51,252 nucleotides of DNA from an uncultured bacterium. Lineage in GTDB: Bacteria > Chloroflexota > Anaerolineae > J036 > Brachytrichaceae. Below are positions 42,578-51,252 of this stretch, piece after piece. Under the pieces are notes generated by a model. The model saw only the letters and a list, made by a program, of their open reading frames with translations. It did no database searches and was not told the origin of the DNA. Within the stretch, counting starts at the first letter, position 1. Every line of letters begins with the position of its first letter. The DNA lies in the NCBI GenBank assembly GCA_903921365.1, contig CAIXPS010000533.1, positions 1-51,252 on the forward strand, given 5' to 3'. The translations under genes and the position numbers were made by a program.

Positions 42578-43516
42578 ATGGGTAATAACACAAGTCTGTC
42601 GCGGCGCAAAGTCGGGCGCACTGGCATTGAGGTAACGACAATTGGTCTGGGCGGCGCATGGCTGGGCTACGATCATGTCGCCGGGAAAAGGGACAAGGAC
42701 TTAGGCGCTGCCACGGTCCTCCACGCGCTCGATCGCGGCATAAACCTCATCGATACTTCGCCGCTCTATGGCGAGAGTGAGGAAATCATCGGTTACGCGT
42801 TGAAAGAGTATTTCCGGCGCGGAGGCAAACGCAGCGACTTTGTCCTGTCTACGAAGACCGGGACGCGGACGAGACCCAAGGACTACTCGTATGCGGGCAC
42901 GCTGCGAAGCGTTGATCTCAGTCTCGAAAAGCTCGGCCTGGACTACGTTGACTTCGCGCTGGTGCATGATCCTGATAACCTTGCCCCAGTGTTTGCGCCG
43001 GACGGGGCGCTGGACGCGCTGCTCAAGCTCAAGGCAGATGGCAAAATCCGCGCGATCGGTCTCGGTGCGCGACCACACGACATGCATCGCGCCTGCATCG
43101 AGAACGGGAACTTTGACCTCTCGCTGACGTTTGGAGACTACAACCTGCTGAACCAGAGCGCCAGCCAGACAATCCTTCCTCTAGCCGCTGCACATGGTGT
43201 GGGCGTGTTCAACGCGATGGTTGTGGAATACGGACTATTGACAGGCCAGGACCCGCATGAGGTGGCAAAGGAGCGAAGGTGGAACGCGAACCAGGTCAAA
43301 GTCGAACACGCATATAAACTATGGAACTGGGCGAAAGCCGAGAACTATGACTTGCTGGCGCTTGCCCTGCAATACAGCGCCCGCGACCCGCGTGTCAGCG
43401 CCATCCTCGTCGGAGCAAGTCAACCCAGCGAGATCGATGTCGATCTGCAAGCGTATACCCAGCCGTTTGCCGATAGTGTATGGACGGCGCTGCAGAGCCA
43501 GTTTCACACGGCGTAA
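42578..43516 (+). CDS. Aldo/keto reductase (D-threo-aldose dehydrogenase type)
   Basis: A 312-residue aldo/keto reductase. Asp/Tyr of the tetrad are in NLIDTSPLYGES, Lys in FVLSTKTG, and His in DYVDFALVHDPD. The N-terminus SRRKVGRTGIEVTTIGLGGAWLG and the RDPRVSAILVGASQPSEID tail resemble D-threo-aldose 1-dehydrogenase/L-fucose dehydrogenase-like enzymes, which oxidise sugars to lactones. AAGGAAA precedes the ATG. It is the first gene of a block with ceramidase-like, DUF4838 and UroD-like genes, so a sugar-oxidation role is plausible. Confidence 0.88.
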   Translation: MGNNTSLSRRKVGRTGIEVTTIGLGGAWLGYDHVAGKRDKDLGAATVLHALDRGINLIDTSPLYGESEEIIGYALKEYFRRGGKRSDFVLSTKTGTRTRPKDYSYAGTLRSVDLSLEKLGLDYVDFALVHDPDNLAPVFAPDGALDALLKLKADGKIRAIGLGARPHDMHRACIENGNFDLSLTFGDYNLLNQSASQTILPLAAAHGVGVFNAMVVEYGLLTGQDPHEVAKERRWNANQVKVEHAYKLWNWAKAENYDLLALALQYSARDPRVSAILVGASQPSEIDVDLQAYTQPFADSVWTALQSQFHTA

Positions 43517-43553
43517 TTTGAGATTTTGAGACTTTTAGAACGGAGAACAACGC

Positions 43554-44786
43554 ATGCTCCTCGGAACAGCACAGGCTATCATCACACCGCCAGTGGGCAC
43601 ACCGCTAGCCGGCTTCGGATTCAGGGATCATGGCTCTGAATCCGTGCTCGATGACCTGGAGCTACGCGTGTTCTGGATGCAGCACGATACAGATGCCACG
43701 CGCGCAGCCTGCATCGTCTGCGCCGACATCATCGGGTTTGATGCCGCGCTTACAACCCAACTAAAAGAGCGTCTGATAAAAGATCATCCGCTAAGCTCTG
43801 CCAGCATCCTGCTGTGCGCCAGTCACACCCATTCAGGCCCGCAGACCTGTTCGAACATGATCGGTGTCGGCGCGCTCATTCCAGCGGTTGTTACGAACTT
43901 ACGTGATGCTGTTCTTGCTGCCGTCAAGTCTGCCCGCATCAAGTTACATCCTGTCGAACTCAAGCTAGTGCACGGGCGACTTGATGGCTACAGCATCAAC
44001 CGGCGAGTCGTCACCGAGGGGCATGCAACGAGCGGTCCAAATCCAGACGGCATTCGCGATGACGAAGTCAGCACGATCGTTTTCAGTGATACTGCAACCG
44101 GCGACATCCGCGCGCTCCTGTATCACTTCACGTGCCATCCAACCACGCTGGGTTCCTATGCGATCAGTTCCGAGTATCCAGGCGCCGCGCGCAGAATTAT
44201 CGAGAAGAGCCTCGGTTTTCGAGCCGTTGACGGCAGCCCCCAGCCAATCGCCGGCTTTCTGCCCGGTTGTTTTGGCGATGTCAGACCCAACTGCACCTAT
44301 ATCGGCGGTAAACAGTTCCGCCGTGGGCAACCCGAAGATGTTGCAGCGTTTGGGAGCGCATTAGGCGAGGTGGTAATCCGTAGCCTTTCGTCCATTAACG
44401 TGGCGGATCAGCGCCAGACGACCGCGTCACTGCGCGGTAGAGAAACCATCGTTAACCTGCCGCATGCACAGGCGCCATCGCTCAATAGTCCACTGACACT
44501 GCAGCGTCTGGACCTGACTGATGAAATCACGTTGCTAGCCATGGGCGGCGAGGTGTGCTGTGGATACGGCCGCACAATCAAGCAACTCCCATGCACAGGC
44601 GCCACACGCAAAGTTGTGCCGCTGGGTTACACCAATGGCATTACGGGCTACATCCCCACCGCAGAAATGTTTAGCGAAGGCGGGTATGAGGTAGATGACT
44701 CGGTGGTTTACTTTAGTCTCCCTGCGCCCTTCAGCCCTGCAATCGATGCAATTATTAAGTCCGCCATCCACGGGCTTATGGCTTAA
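43554..44786 (+). CDS. Neutral ceramidase N-terminal-like protein
   Basis: A 410-residue protein matching the N-terminal domain of neutral/alkaline ceramidases, zinc amidohydrolases. ITPPVGTPLAGFGFRDHGSESV, the zinc-binding CASHTHSGPQT and TCHPTTLG with SSEYPGAARRIIEK, GFLPGCFGDVRPN and GGEVCCGYGRTI are the family blocks; metal ligands would be the His of HTHSG, the His of CHPT and a later Glu/Tyr. No signal peptide is seen, unlike the secreted ceramidases, so it is probably cytosolic and cleaves a different substrate. Genes of this class recur with DUF4838 and UroD-like genes in glycan-degrading bacteria. CGGAGAA upstream. Confidence 0.85.
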   Translation: MLLGTAQAIITPPVGTPLAGFGFRDHGSESVLDDLELRVFWMQHDTDATRAACIVCADIIGFDAALTTQLKERLIKDHPLSSASILLCASHTHSGPQTCSNMIGVGALIPAVVTNLRDAVLAAVKSARIKLHPVELKLVHGRLDGYSINRRVVTEGHATSGPNPDGIRDDEVSTIVFSDTATGDIRALLYHFTCHPTTLGSYAISSEYPGAARRIIEKSLGFRAVDGSPQPIAGFLPGCFGDVRPNCTYIGGKQFRRGQPEDVAAFGSALGEVVIRSLSSINVADQRQTTASLRGRETIVNLPHAQAPSLNSPLTLQRLDLTDEITLLAMGGEVCCGYGRTIKQLPCTGATRKVVPLGYTNGITGYIPTAEMFSEGGYEVDDSVVYFSLPAPFSPAIDAIIKSAIHGLMA

Positions 44787-44834
44787 GGGCTTAAGGTGCA
44801 TGAACGTGCAAACCCGCAGGCTGACATATACTAG

Positions 44835-46775
44835 ATGGAAATTCATTTTGTCTCAGCCAGAGGCGCTTTCATGACCATCCTATACAAACTGAGCGACGAA
44901 CCAGAAATTAACTTTGCCTCACTTGAACTCGCCAGGCACATCAAGAAAATTACTGGTCACGGTGTGCCCATCAGACAATTAAAGAAGTATGATCCTGCAA
45001 AGGCCGGGATATGGATTGGGGTTGTCACCAGTTTTGGCGCGGCCGCCCCATCAGCGCTGACTCCTTCGTATTGGGATGACGGCTATACGCTCACGCAGGA
45101 TGGCGCCCAACTGCGCATCATGGGAACAAACGGCCGCAGCGTGCTCTTCGGCGTCTATGACTATCTCGAACGTCTCGGTGTGCGCTGGGTGCGTCCCGGC
45201 AAAAGTGGCGAAATCATCCCGGCGCTGGATGCGCTGCCCACTATTCCACTGGAGGTGCAGGAGATTGCGTCGTATCGCCATAGAGGCGTCTGTATCGAGG
45301 GGTCGCCGTCACTCGAACATGCTTTGAATATGGTCGACTGGATGGCAAAGCACCGCATGAATAGCTTCTTCCTGCAGTTCCGCCATTCTGGCGTCTTCTG
45401 GGAGCGGTGGAACGCACACTCGGATAACGCTCAATCTGGCGCCGCGCCGCAGTTGAGTGTTGAGCAGTTTATTGCGAACGACCAGGCTGTCATCGCCGCG
45501 ATAAAACAGCGCGGCATGCTTCTGCATCAGGTGGGACATGGGTGGACGGCTGCGACGCTCGATATGCCGTGCAATAGCTGGCAAAAAACCGATCAGGCTG
45601 TGCCTGCGGAAAAGAAGCGCTGGCTTGCCAAAGTAAATGGCAGACGGACGTTGTTTCACCACATCCCGATTAATACTGAGTTGTGCTACTCTCACCGACC
45701 CGCATTTCAAGCTCTAGTTGCCAACATTACTACCTATGCGAAAGGTCACCCGGAAATCGATGTCCTGCACGTGTGGCTTTCAGATGCCATGAACAATAAG
45801 TGCGAGTGTGCCGATTGCCGCGTGATGTCGCCCGCTGACTGGTACGTCAAACTGGTAAACGCCCTGGCTGAAGAACTGTATCAAGTCAATCCGCTGCTCC
45901 GGTTTGTCTTTCTCAGTTACTTCGAGAGTTGGTGGGCGCCTCAGAAACTGGTCGTGGATGCTACCCGTGGCAACGCTATCCTTATGTTTGCGCCAATATC
46001 ACGGTGTTTCCGGCACGCCTTGACCGACAGCGCATGTTCAACTCCCGAAGCGCCCGCGCGCCCACAGTTAAACGCCGCTCACATGCCTCGATCAAACCAG
46101 GAACTGGTGAATCTACTGGATGAGTGGTGGAATGCCTATTCAGGCGACAGCTTCCTGTTTGACTATTACTTGTGGTCGGGTCTCCATATGGAAGCATCGG
46201 ATGTCGAGTTAGCCCATATTATCCACAAGGATATGCGTTCATTACAAGGGTTGGGACTAAATGGCTTGATCAGTTGTCAGGTATTGCGCAGCTTCTGGCC
46301 CACCGGGCTTCCGATGTTCGCCATGGCCGAAACCTTGTGGAATCGCCGAGTGCAGTGGAAAGCGCTTAAAAGTCGCCATCTGGAAGCTGCCTTTGGAGCA
46401 GAGTATGCGTGGGTGGATCAATACCTGCAAAAGATCGAGAAAATGCTGCTTGGCCGTCCCAACCACGACTCCCGGTATCCACTTGCCGCCAGGCTGCCAA
46501 AGCAGTTGCGGGCGTTCGAAGAATTTCTTACTGTAAATCACATCGAGCTTTATGCCCGCGCAGAAAACGCTCAGGCGCCTGCGCAGCAAGAGAGCTACAG
46601 GATACTGGCACACCACAACCAGTTTCTTCTGATGCAATGTCAGGTCGCACTGGGTAAATTAACGCCGGATGAACTAAAGACATGGCTTCTGCGCAGCGAA
46701 AAAGAGATACATCCGCACCTCGACATCCCTGCCTTAATATCCATGCAACTCAGCACACATCACCAGACCGCATAA
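44835..46775 (+). CDS. DUF4838 domain protein
   Basis: A 646-residue protein of the DUF4838 group with an alpha-glucuronidase-like N-terminal domain (LARHIKKITGHGVPIR... ADGTNGRSVLFGVYDYLERLGVRWVRPGKSGEIIP) and a glycoside-hydrolase-like barrel (RHRGVCIEGSPSLEHALNMVDWMAKHRMNSFFLQFR). The C-x-C-x2-C stretch NKCECADCR after HVWLSD is typical of DUF4838. No signal peptide, so it may act on imported oligosaccharides. ATG 44835 and ATG 44871 are both possible; the second has GAGGCG 7 nt upstream and starts at the first conserved residues. It precedes a UroD-like gene by 26 nt. Confidence 0.83.
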   Translation: MEIHFVSARGAFMTILYKLSDEPEINFASLELARHIKKITGHGVPIRQLKKYDPAKAGIWIGVVTSFGAAAPSALTPSYWDDGYTLTQDGAQLRIMGTNGRSVLFGVYDYLERLGVRWVRPGKSGEIIPALDALPTIPLEVQEIASYRHRGVCIEGSPSLEHALNMVDWMAKHRMNSFFLQFRHSGVFWERWNAHSDNAQSGAAPQLSVEQFIANDQAVIAAIKQRGMLLHQVGHGWTAATLDMPCNSWQKTDQAVPAEKKRWLAKVNGRRTLFHHIPINTELCYSHRPAFQALVANITTYAKGHPEIDVLHVWLSDAMNNKCECADCRVMSPADWYVKLVNALAEELYQVNPLLRFVFLSYFESWWAPQKLVVDATRGNAILMFAPISRCFRHALTDSACSTPEAPARPQLNAAHMPRSNQELVNLLDEWWNAYSGDSFLFDYYLWSGLHMEASDVELAHIIHKDMRSLQGLGLNGLISCQVLRSFWPTGLPMFAMAETLWNRRVQWKALKSRHLEAAFGAEYAWVDQYLQKIEKMLLGRPNHDSRYPLAARLPKQLRAFEEFLTVNHIELYARAENAQAPAQQESYRILAHHNQFLLMQCQVALGKLTPDELKTWLLRSEKEIHPHLDIPALISMQLSTHHQTA

Positions 46776-46801
46776 AACATCACCACTAACGAGGCAAACA
46801 G

Positions 46802-47842
46802 ATGAGTCACAAAATCGGTATGCAAGCAATGAGACTGGAATCGCCCGAGCGCCTGGCGCACACGGAGTATGTCAGCAACTACGCGCTCGTTCGCGCAGTA
46901 ACCCACCGCGACCCGCTGACGGATGACGGAGCGATGCGCGCGTTCAATGACGCCTGGGACATGGACTTTCTATGGGGGACAAACGATGGCCCGGTAGATT
47001 GGGAAAAGCGCGGGCGCGTCACGGATATGGGGCATGCCGAGTTTCTCGAAGGCGGCACAGATCGCCGCGACACAGTTCAATGCCCTTTTGAGGATGTTGA
47101 GGATGTGTTGATGTTCGACGCCGTCAAGGAATATGGGCTGCCAGACATCGATGAACTCACAGCCTACTACGAGCGCGCGCACTGTGAGAATCAAAAGGCC
47201 AATCCGGAGCAGGTTTGCACGGGTGGTTACTACAAGACTGTTGTCTCTGGCGCGATCCAGGCATTCGGCTGGGATATGTTCCTATGCGCAGCCGCTGACC
47301 GGAAACGATTCGCAAAGGTGCTTGAAGGCTTTGCCGAGTTATCACTGCACCACGTTAAAGCATGGGCAAAGACATCCATCCAGGTGTATATCCAGCACGA
47401 TGATATGGTCTGGTCTGAAGGGGCGTTCATGCATCCTGGCTTTTATCGAAGCGCCATCTTCCCGCATTACAAGCGTATGTGGGACGTGCTGCACGACGCC
47501 GGAAAGGCAGTATTGTTCTGCTCAGATGCGAACTTCACGGACTTTGTGGACGATATTGCCCAGGCAGGCGCAGATGGCTTTATCTTCGAACCGATGACCA
47601 GTTTAGATTATGTGGTCTCGAAATATGGTCAGAGCAAGGTGATCATCAGCAGCAAACTAGACTGCCGCACGCTTACGTTTGGGACAAAAAGCGATATTAA
47701 GTTTGAGATTGACGAGACATTAAAGGTTGCGAAAAAGTGTCCGGGCTTTGTCTTTGCGGTAGGCAATCACGTCCCAAGCAATATCCCAATAGAAAACGCA
47801 TTGTATTTTTACGACTATCTAAGCAGCAACTGGAGACGCTAA
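46802..47842 (+). CDS. UroD-like protein 8, altered metal site
   Basis: A 346-residue UroD-superfamily protein, the eighth in the window. The position that is H-x-(C/D)-G in the others is Cys240-Ser-Asp242-Ala (LFCSDAN), so the His is replaced by Cys. YIQHDDMVWSEGAFMHPGFYRSAIFPHYKRMWDVLHDAGK is the family's central block. Its neighbours (aldo/keto reductase, ceramidase-like, DUF4838) are glycan-related rather than corrinoid genes, so it may act on a methylated sugar or have left methyl transfer altogether. GAGG upstream of the ATG. It is followed by a small inverted repeat at 47848-47873. Confidence 0.83.
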   Translation: MSHKIGMQAMRLESPERLAHTEYVSNYALVRAVTHRDPLTDDGAMRAFNDAWDMDFLWGTNDGPVDWEKRGRVTDMGHAEFLEGGTDRRDTVQCPFEDVEDVLMFDAVKEYGLPDIDELTAYYERAHCENQKANPEQVCTGGYYKTVVSGAIQAFGWDMFLCAAADRKRFAKVLEGFAELSLHHVKAWAKTSIQVYIQHDDMVWSEGAFMHPGFYRSAIFPHYKRMWDVLHDAGKAVLFCSDANFTDFVDDIAQAGADGFIFEPMTSLDYVVSKYGQSKVIISSKLDCRTLTFGTKSDIKFEIDETLKVAKKCPGFVFAVGNHVPSNIPIENALYFYDYLSSNWRR

Positions 47843-47847
47843 GACAT

Positions 47848-47873
47848 TAACGGTAACGGCCAGCAGACCGTTA
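47848..47873. other. Inverted repeat after UroD-like gene 8
   Basis: 7-bp arms TAACGGT (47848-47854) and ACCGTTA (47867-47873), 12-nt loop, just after the UroD-like gene stop. GAAAAGA follows, with no T-tract, so termination is uncertain. Confidence 0.4.
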
Positions 47874-47896
47874 GAAAAGATACGTTGTTTTGCATA

Positions 47897-47924
47897 TTGA
47901 TAGTTTCTTGTCATCTCGTATAAT
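47897..47924 (+). promoter_or_regulatory. Strong promoter of ECF sigma gene
   Basis: -35 TTGATA (47897-47902), 16-nt spacer, perfect -10 TATAAT (47919-47924), just upstream of the ECF sigma gene and its likely start at 47946. It is the best sigma-70 promoter in the right half of the window. Confidence 0.75.
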
Positions 47925-47945
47925 GGTTTTAGCAATGAGTCGTTT

Positions 47946-48587
47946 GTGAATCCATCGCTACAAAAACATGACGTTGAACAATCCTTGCTCCGAATGTCTA
48001 CAGGCGCTGAGATGACAGACTTGGTTGAGTCAACGGATGAAGCACTGGTTTTAGCATGCCGCTTGGGTGACGATGCGGCATGGGAAGAGATGGTTAAGCG
48101 TTATCAGCGCCTGGTGTTCAGCATCCCGCGACGAGCGGGACTCGACGAGGCTGTCTCAGCAGACGTATTTCAACACGTATTTTCAACGCTACTAAATAAA
48201 CTCGATCAGATTAAGGATCCGTCAAAAGTGCGTTCATGGCTGATTACCACCGCCAAACGGGAGACCTGGCGCGTGAGCCGGCAGCAAACCGCAACGATAT
48301 CAATCGAACTTGATGATCAGGATGAAAACGGGATCGACCTGCCTGACGAAAAGCCGTTGCCAGATGAGGTCATTCAACGCCTCGAAGACCAGCAACTTGT
48401 GCGTATCGCACTCGCAGAACTTGGGGATCCATGTCGACAGTTACTCGAGATGCTTTTTTACACGCCGGTGGCGCAAAGTTATGACAGTATTGCGGAACAA
48501 CTCCGCATCCCTGTAGGGAGTATCGGGCCAATGAGAATACGGTGCTTGCAGAAACTGCGCATCGTGCTCGGTCGAATGGGATATTAA
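47946..48587 (+). CDS. ECF-type RNA polymerase sigma factor
   Basis: A 213-residue sigma-70-family factor of the ECF class. Region 2 shows as DEALVLACRLGDDAAWEEMVKRYQRLVFSIPRRAGLDEAVSADVFQHVF with the usual helices and the PSKVRSWLITTAKRETWR follow-up; region 4 is the HTH in SYDSIAEQLRIPVGSIGPMRIRCLQKLR. No anti-sigma gene is adjacent. GTG 47946 follows the promoter closely; internal ATGs at 47997 or 48012 are also possible starts. It precedes a polysaccharide-type gene pair, suggesting control of exopolysaccharide or a housekeeping envelope response. Confidence 0.87.
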   Translation: MNPSLQKHDVEQSLLRMSTGAEMTDLVESTDEALVLACRLGDDAAWEEMVKRYQRLVFSIPRRAGLDEAVSADVFQHVFSTLLNKLDQIKDPSKVRSWLITTAKRETWRVSRQQTATISIELDDQDENGIDLPDEKPLPDEVIQRLEDQQLVRIALAELGDPCRQLLEMLFYTPVAQSYDSIAEQLRIPVGSIGPMRIRCLQKLRIVLGRMGY

Positions 48588-48606
48588 GTCCCAAGTTGTA
48601 GCTTGA

Positions 48607-50901
48607 ATGACTGTATCAACCAGTAATGTAACCGTTGTGATCTGTGCTTATACAGAAAGACGCTGGGATGACCTGGCGGCTGCTGTGCGATCAGTGCAGG
48701 CACAATCGCTGCATCCTTTAGAACTTATTCTTGTCATCGATCACAACCCGCAACTCGCCATTCGGTCAAGAGCAGCGTTTCCTGACGTGACGGTTCTGGA
48801 AAACACAGAAGCGCGCGGCCTATCAGGGGCGCGCAACACCGCGATTGCCACGGCGCATGGCGACATTCTGGCATTTATGGACGAGGACGCGGTGGCTGAG
48901 CCACACTGGCTGGAACGCCTAGTCGCCGGATATGTCGATGAAAGTGTCGTCGGAGTTGGCGGTTCAATCATCCCGGACTGGCTTGTGTCCAAACCCGCCT
49001 GGTTTCCTGCGGAGTTTCTCTGGGTGGTCGGTTGCACCTATCTGGGCATGCCTGAGTCCGTGAAGTCTGTTCGCAACCTGATCGGTTGCAACATGTCGTT
49101 TCGCGCTGCTCTTTTTCAGAGTGTAGGGGGCTTCCGTAACGATATCGGGCGCGTCGGCACACGGCCAGTGGGCTGTGAGGAGACTGAATTGTGCATCCGG
49201 GCCAGACAAAACCTGCCTGGTAAGACGCTTATCTATGAGCCGCTGGCAGTCGTACACCACCGCGTGCCAGCCAATCGCTGCACCTGGGCCTATTTCCTGT
49301 CTCGATGCTATTCAGAGGGGCTCTCGAAAGCGCTTGTGTCGCTCTATGTCGGGTCAAAAGACGGTCTCGCATCCGAACGCGCGCACGCTACCAAAACGCT
49401 TCCGGACGGTGTAATTCGCGGCATTAAGGACACGTTCTCGGGGCGAGAGCGGCGCGGATTCGGCAGATCATTCGCTATTTTTCTCGGTTTGCTCTACACC
49501 GCTATCGGTTTTATCACGGGTTCGATTACCTTGAGCCTCAGCGGCGCCAGAAAACGTATGGCGACGCCGCTTGACAACAAAGTGCGTGACGCCCGGAAGT
49601 TTCTACCTGTCAGAGTGATGGAGATCGAACTCAGTGAGCCGTTGCCATCTGTGCCTCACATGGACGTGGAAACCGGCCAGGAGTATGGTAAAGCGCTAGT
49701 GTTGGCGCGATTGCATAGCCAGCCGCTGGGGAATGTGTCTATCGCGTTCAATGGTTTGCCGGTAAGCGCCGCTCAGGTCGGCGAGCACATCTGGACATCC
49801 CTGAGCGAGCGAATCGTTGAGCACATGAGCCGCGACGGAATCACTATAAACGGTCTTGGGGCTGCCGGATTGACGAGCACTTCACGACCGCGCTGCCTGG
49901 AACAAAGAGCGGAATTTCTTGCCCGCGCGCCGTTCATTTCTGTGGTTATCGCCACACACAATCGCGCCGCCAGCCTGGCAAGAACGCTCGATTCACTGGC
50001 GAGGTTGGAGTACCCGTCGTTTGAAGTGATCGTTGTCGATAACGCGCCGGGCGATGATACAACCAGAGAACTCATCACTTCGAAATATCCCCATGTCCGC
50101 TATGTGCGCGAAGATCAGGCCGGCCTCGCCACCGCGCATAACTGCGGACTCCAGGCGGTTACGGCGCCATTCGTCGCATTTACAGATGATGACGTCGAGG
50201 TTGACAGGCACTGGTTGACGACTATCGCAGAAGCATTTGACCTCGGCCCTGCTGTGGCCTGCGTTACCGGGATGATCCTGCCGGCAGAACTGCAGACGCC
50301 TGCGCAACTCATAATTGAGGAATATGGATACAGCAAGGGCTTTAACCGGCGGGTATTCGATCTGAAAGCCAACCGGCCTGCCGGTATTCTATATCCCTAC
50401 ACGGCAGGAGTCTTCGGTTCCGGCGCAAACATGGCGTTCAGGACATCGGCAGTCAAAGCGATCGGCGGTTTCGATCCAGCGCTGGGCGCAGGCAGCCTGG
50501 CCAAGGGTGGAGATGACCTGTCCGGCTTCTTTAACATTGTCACGGCAGGTTATCAACTCGTCTATCAACCCGCCTCCATCCTGCGGCATTGGCACCGCCG
50601 TGAGTATGATGCGTTGCTGCGCCAGGCGTATGGATATGGCGTCGGGCTGACTGCTTATTTAGCCAGCGTTGTGGTTCATCAGCCTCTGAGGCTCTTTGAC
50701 ATGGCGCTGCGCGCGCCGTTTGGAATGTTACACGCGCTTCGCCTGCGCACGGCCAGCGCAGAACAACGCGCCGCCTACCCGTTGGAGCTAGCGCGCACCG
50801 AACGACGCGGCATGCTTACGGGGCCTGCCTTATATATTCGCAGCGCGCGCCAATGCGCTCAGATTAAACGCGCCAGGTCAGCAAAGTCAGGTTCTGTATG
50901 A
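48607..50901 (+). CDS. Two-domain GT2 glycosyltransferase
   Basis: A 764-residue protein holding two GT-A family-2 glycosyltransferase modules. Module 1 (about 5-235) has VTVVICAYTERRWDDL, DED near 97 and the closing GCEETELCIR/RVPANRCTWAYF; a hydrophobic stretch follows at about 285-310 (FAIFLGLLYTAIGFITGSI). Module 2 (about 440-680) has ISVVIATHNRAASLARTLDSL, the metal-binding FTDDDVEVD and GGDDLSGFF with RHWHRREYD. Each can make a sugar transfer; two in one chain suggests making a repeating or alternating unit. It follows the ECF sigma gene and precedes a polysaccharide deacetylase. Confidence 0.9.
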   Translation: MTVSTSNVTVVICAYTERRWDDLAAAVRSVQAQSLHPLELILVIDHNPQLAIRSRAAFPDVTVLENTEARGLSGARNTAIATAHGDILAFMDEDAVAEPHWLERLVAGYVDESVVGVGGSIIPDWLVSKPAWFPAEFLWVVGCTYLGMPESVKSVRNLIGCNMSFRAALFQSVGGFRNDIGRVGTRPVGCEETELCIRARQNLPGKTLIYEPLAVVHHRVPANRCTWAYFLSRCYSEGLSKALVSLYVGSKDGLASERAHATKTLPDGVIRGIKDTFSGRERRGFGRSFAIFLGLLYTAIGFITGSITLSLSGARKRMATPLDNKVRDARKFLPVRVMEIELSEPLPSVPHMDVETGQEYGKALVLARLHSQPLGNVSIAFNGLPVSAAQVGEHIWTSLSERIVEHMSRDGITINGLGAAGLTSTSRPRCLEQRAEFLARAPFISVVIATHNRAASLARTLDSLARLEYPSFEVIVVDNAPGDDTTRELITSKYPHVRYVREDQAGLATAHNCGLQAVTAPFVAFTDDDVEVDRHWLTTIAEAFDLGPAVACVTGMILPAELQTPAQLIIEEYGYSKGFNRRVFDLKANRPAGILYPYTAGVFGSGANMAFRTSAVKAIGGFDPALGAGSLAKGGDDLSGFFNIVTAGYQLVYQPASILRHWHRREYDALLRQAYGYGVGLTAYLASVVVHQPLRLFDMALRAPFGMLHALRLRTASAEQRAAYPLELARTERRGMLTGPALYIRSARQCAQIKRARSAKSGSV

Positions 50902-50931
50902 CCTGGAAGTAAATACGATGGGGTTGCATCT

Positions 50932-51252
50932 GTGATCAAACCTATACCCATACTTCTCTACCACAGCATTTCGGATGAGTCGGCGCCAAAGTTCAAATAC
51001 TGGAGGGTGTCCGTTGCTGCATTCAAAGAACAAATGGCGTTGCTGGCTTCGAAGAATTACACGACCCTGACTGTTTCCGAATTGGTCGCCCATCTTTCCA
51101 ATCCCGGCGAAACTCTCCCTGAGAAAACCGTTGTTCTCACTTTCGACGATGCACTCTGTGATTTCTATCAGCTTGCCTATCCTTCACTGCTTAAATACCA
51201 CATTCCTGCAACGCTGTATGTGCCCACCGGTTATATCGGCCATACCAGTCAA
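50932..51252 (+). CDS. Polysaccharide deacetylase, 3' end outside window
   Basis: The first 107 residues of a NodB-homology-family polysaccharide deacetylase. The start is GTG 50932, the only start codon after an in-frame stop at 50899. It begins PIPILLYHSISDESAPKF, then an N-terminal helical segment, KTVVLTFDDALCDFY with the metal-binding Asp pair and PATLYVPTGYIG; the later His-rich motif is beyond the edge. It would remove acetyl groups from an exported polysaccharide. Position right after the double-GT2 gene supports an exopolysaccharide locus. Confidence 0.85.
   Translation, partial: MIKPIPILLYHSISDESAPKFKYWRVSVAAFKEQMALLASKNYTTLTVSELVAHLSNPGETLPEKTVVLTFDDALCDFYQLAYPSLLKYHIPATLYVPTGYIGHTSQ

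Noticed and set aside
43626-43651. Possible further copy of the 21-bp element in the ceramidase-like gene
   Set aside because: Only GCTCTGAATCC matches; the second half of the element is absent and the encoded residues fit the protein family.

Overview
The window reads as chromosomal DNA of a Chloroflexota bacterium, probably of the Anaerolineae type. This is inferred from the gene content: a bacterial queuosine-salvage glycosidase of the Herpetosiphon/Sphaerobacter kind, a YfhO-type membrane protein, a lipoprotein with an FGE-like fold, an SH3-glycoside hydrolase, GTP-type PEPCK, a DUF2252 protein and dense short operons with moderately high GC. No single marker proves it. No rRNA, tRNA, CRISPR array, phage or insertion sequence was recognised, and no gap between genes exceeds about 210 bases.

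Layout. (1) 1-3645: a tyrosine phosphatase cut by the window edge, a DUF2252 protein, a queuosine-salvage protein, a RelE-type toxin-antitoxin pair and a small DUF1858 protein. (2) 3776-17114: a Crp/Fnr regulator followed by a corrinoid methyl-transfer island. It holds a B12-binding corrinoid protein, a zinc homocysteine S-methyltransferase, a DUF1638 protein, seven different UroD/MtaA-like methyltransferase homologues, a [2Fe-2S]-ASKHA corrinoid activase and one protein of unknown family. (3) 17098-26585: housekeeping genes (ribulose-phosphate epimerase-like, nadD, FGE-like lipoprotein, ruvB, NYN RNase-like, pckG, RDD protein, ahcY, adenosine-kinase-like pfkB). (4) 26613-42557: a winged-helix response regulator with a degenerate receiver, divergent from a 1424-residue YfhO-flippase fusion; then an aldo/keto reductase, ubiX, a secreted SH3-glycoside hydrolase, glmS, an FGGY kinase, a secreted SGNH-like protein and proS. 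(5) 42578-47842: an aldo/keto reductase, a ceramidase-like protein, a DUF4838 protein and an eighth UroD-like protein, suggesting glycan-related catabolism. (6) 47897-51252: an ECF sigma factor with a strong promoter, a double-GT2 glycosyltransferase and a truncated polysaccharide deacetylase, the probable start of an exopolysaccharide locus.

How the genes may work together. In the island, UroD-like proteins would move methyl groups from unknown methylated compounds to the single corrinoid protein. The ASKHA protein would rescue oxidised Co(II). The homocysteine methyltransferase is the only obvious acceptor enzyme, so the methyl groups may end in methionine rather than in methyl-tetrahydrofolate. 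ahcY and the adenosine-kinase-like gene further right would recycle the S-adenosylhomocysteine made when that methionine is used as SAM. The seven UroD-like proteins differ at the metal site: some keep the H-x-C...C motif of MtaA/MtbA, others carry H-x-D-G.

Two dispersed repeat families are also visible: a roughly 21-bp element found both between genes and inside coding sequences, and an A+T-rich tract in three intergenic gaps.
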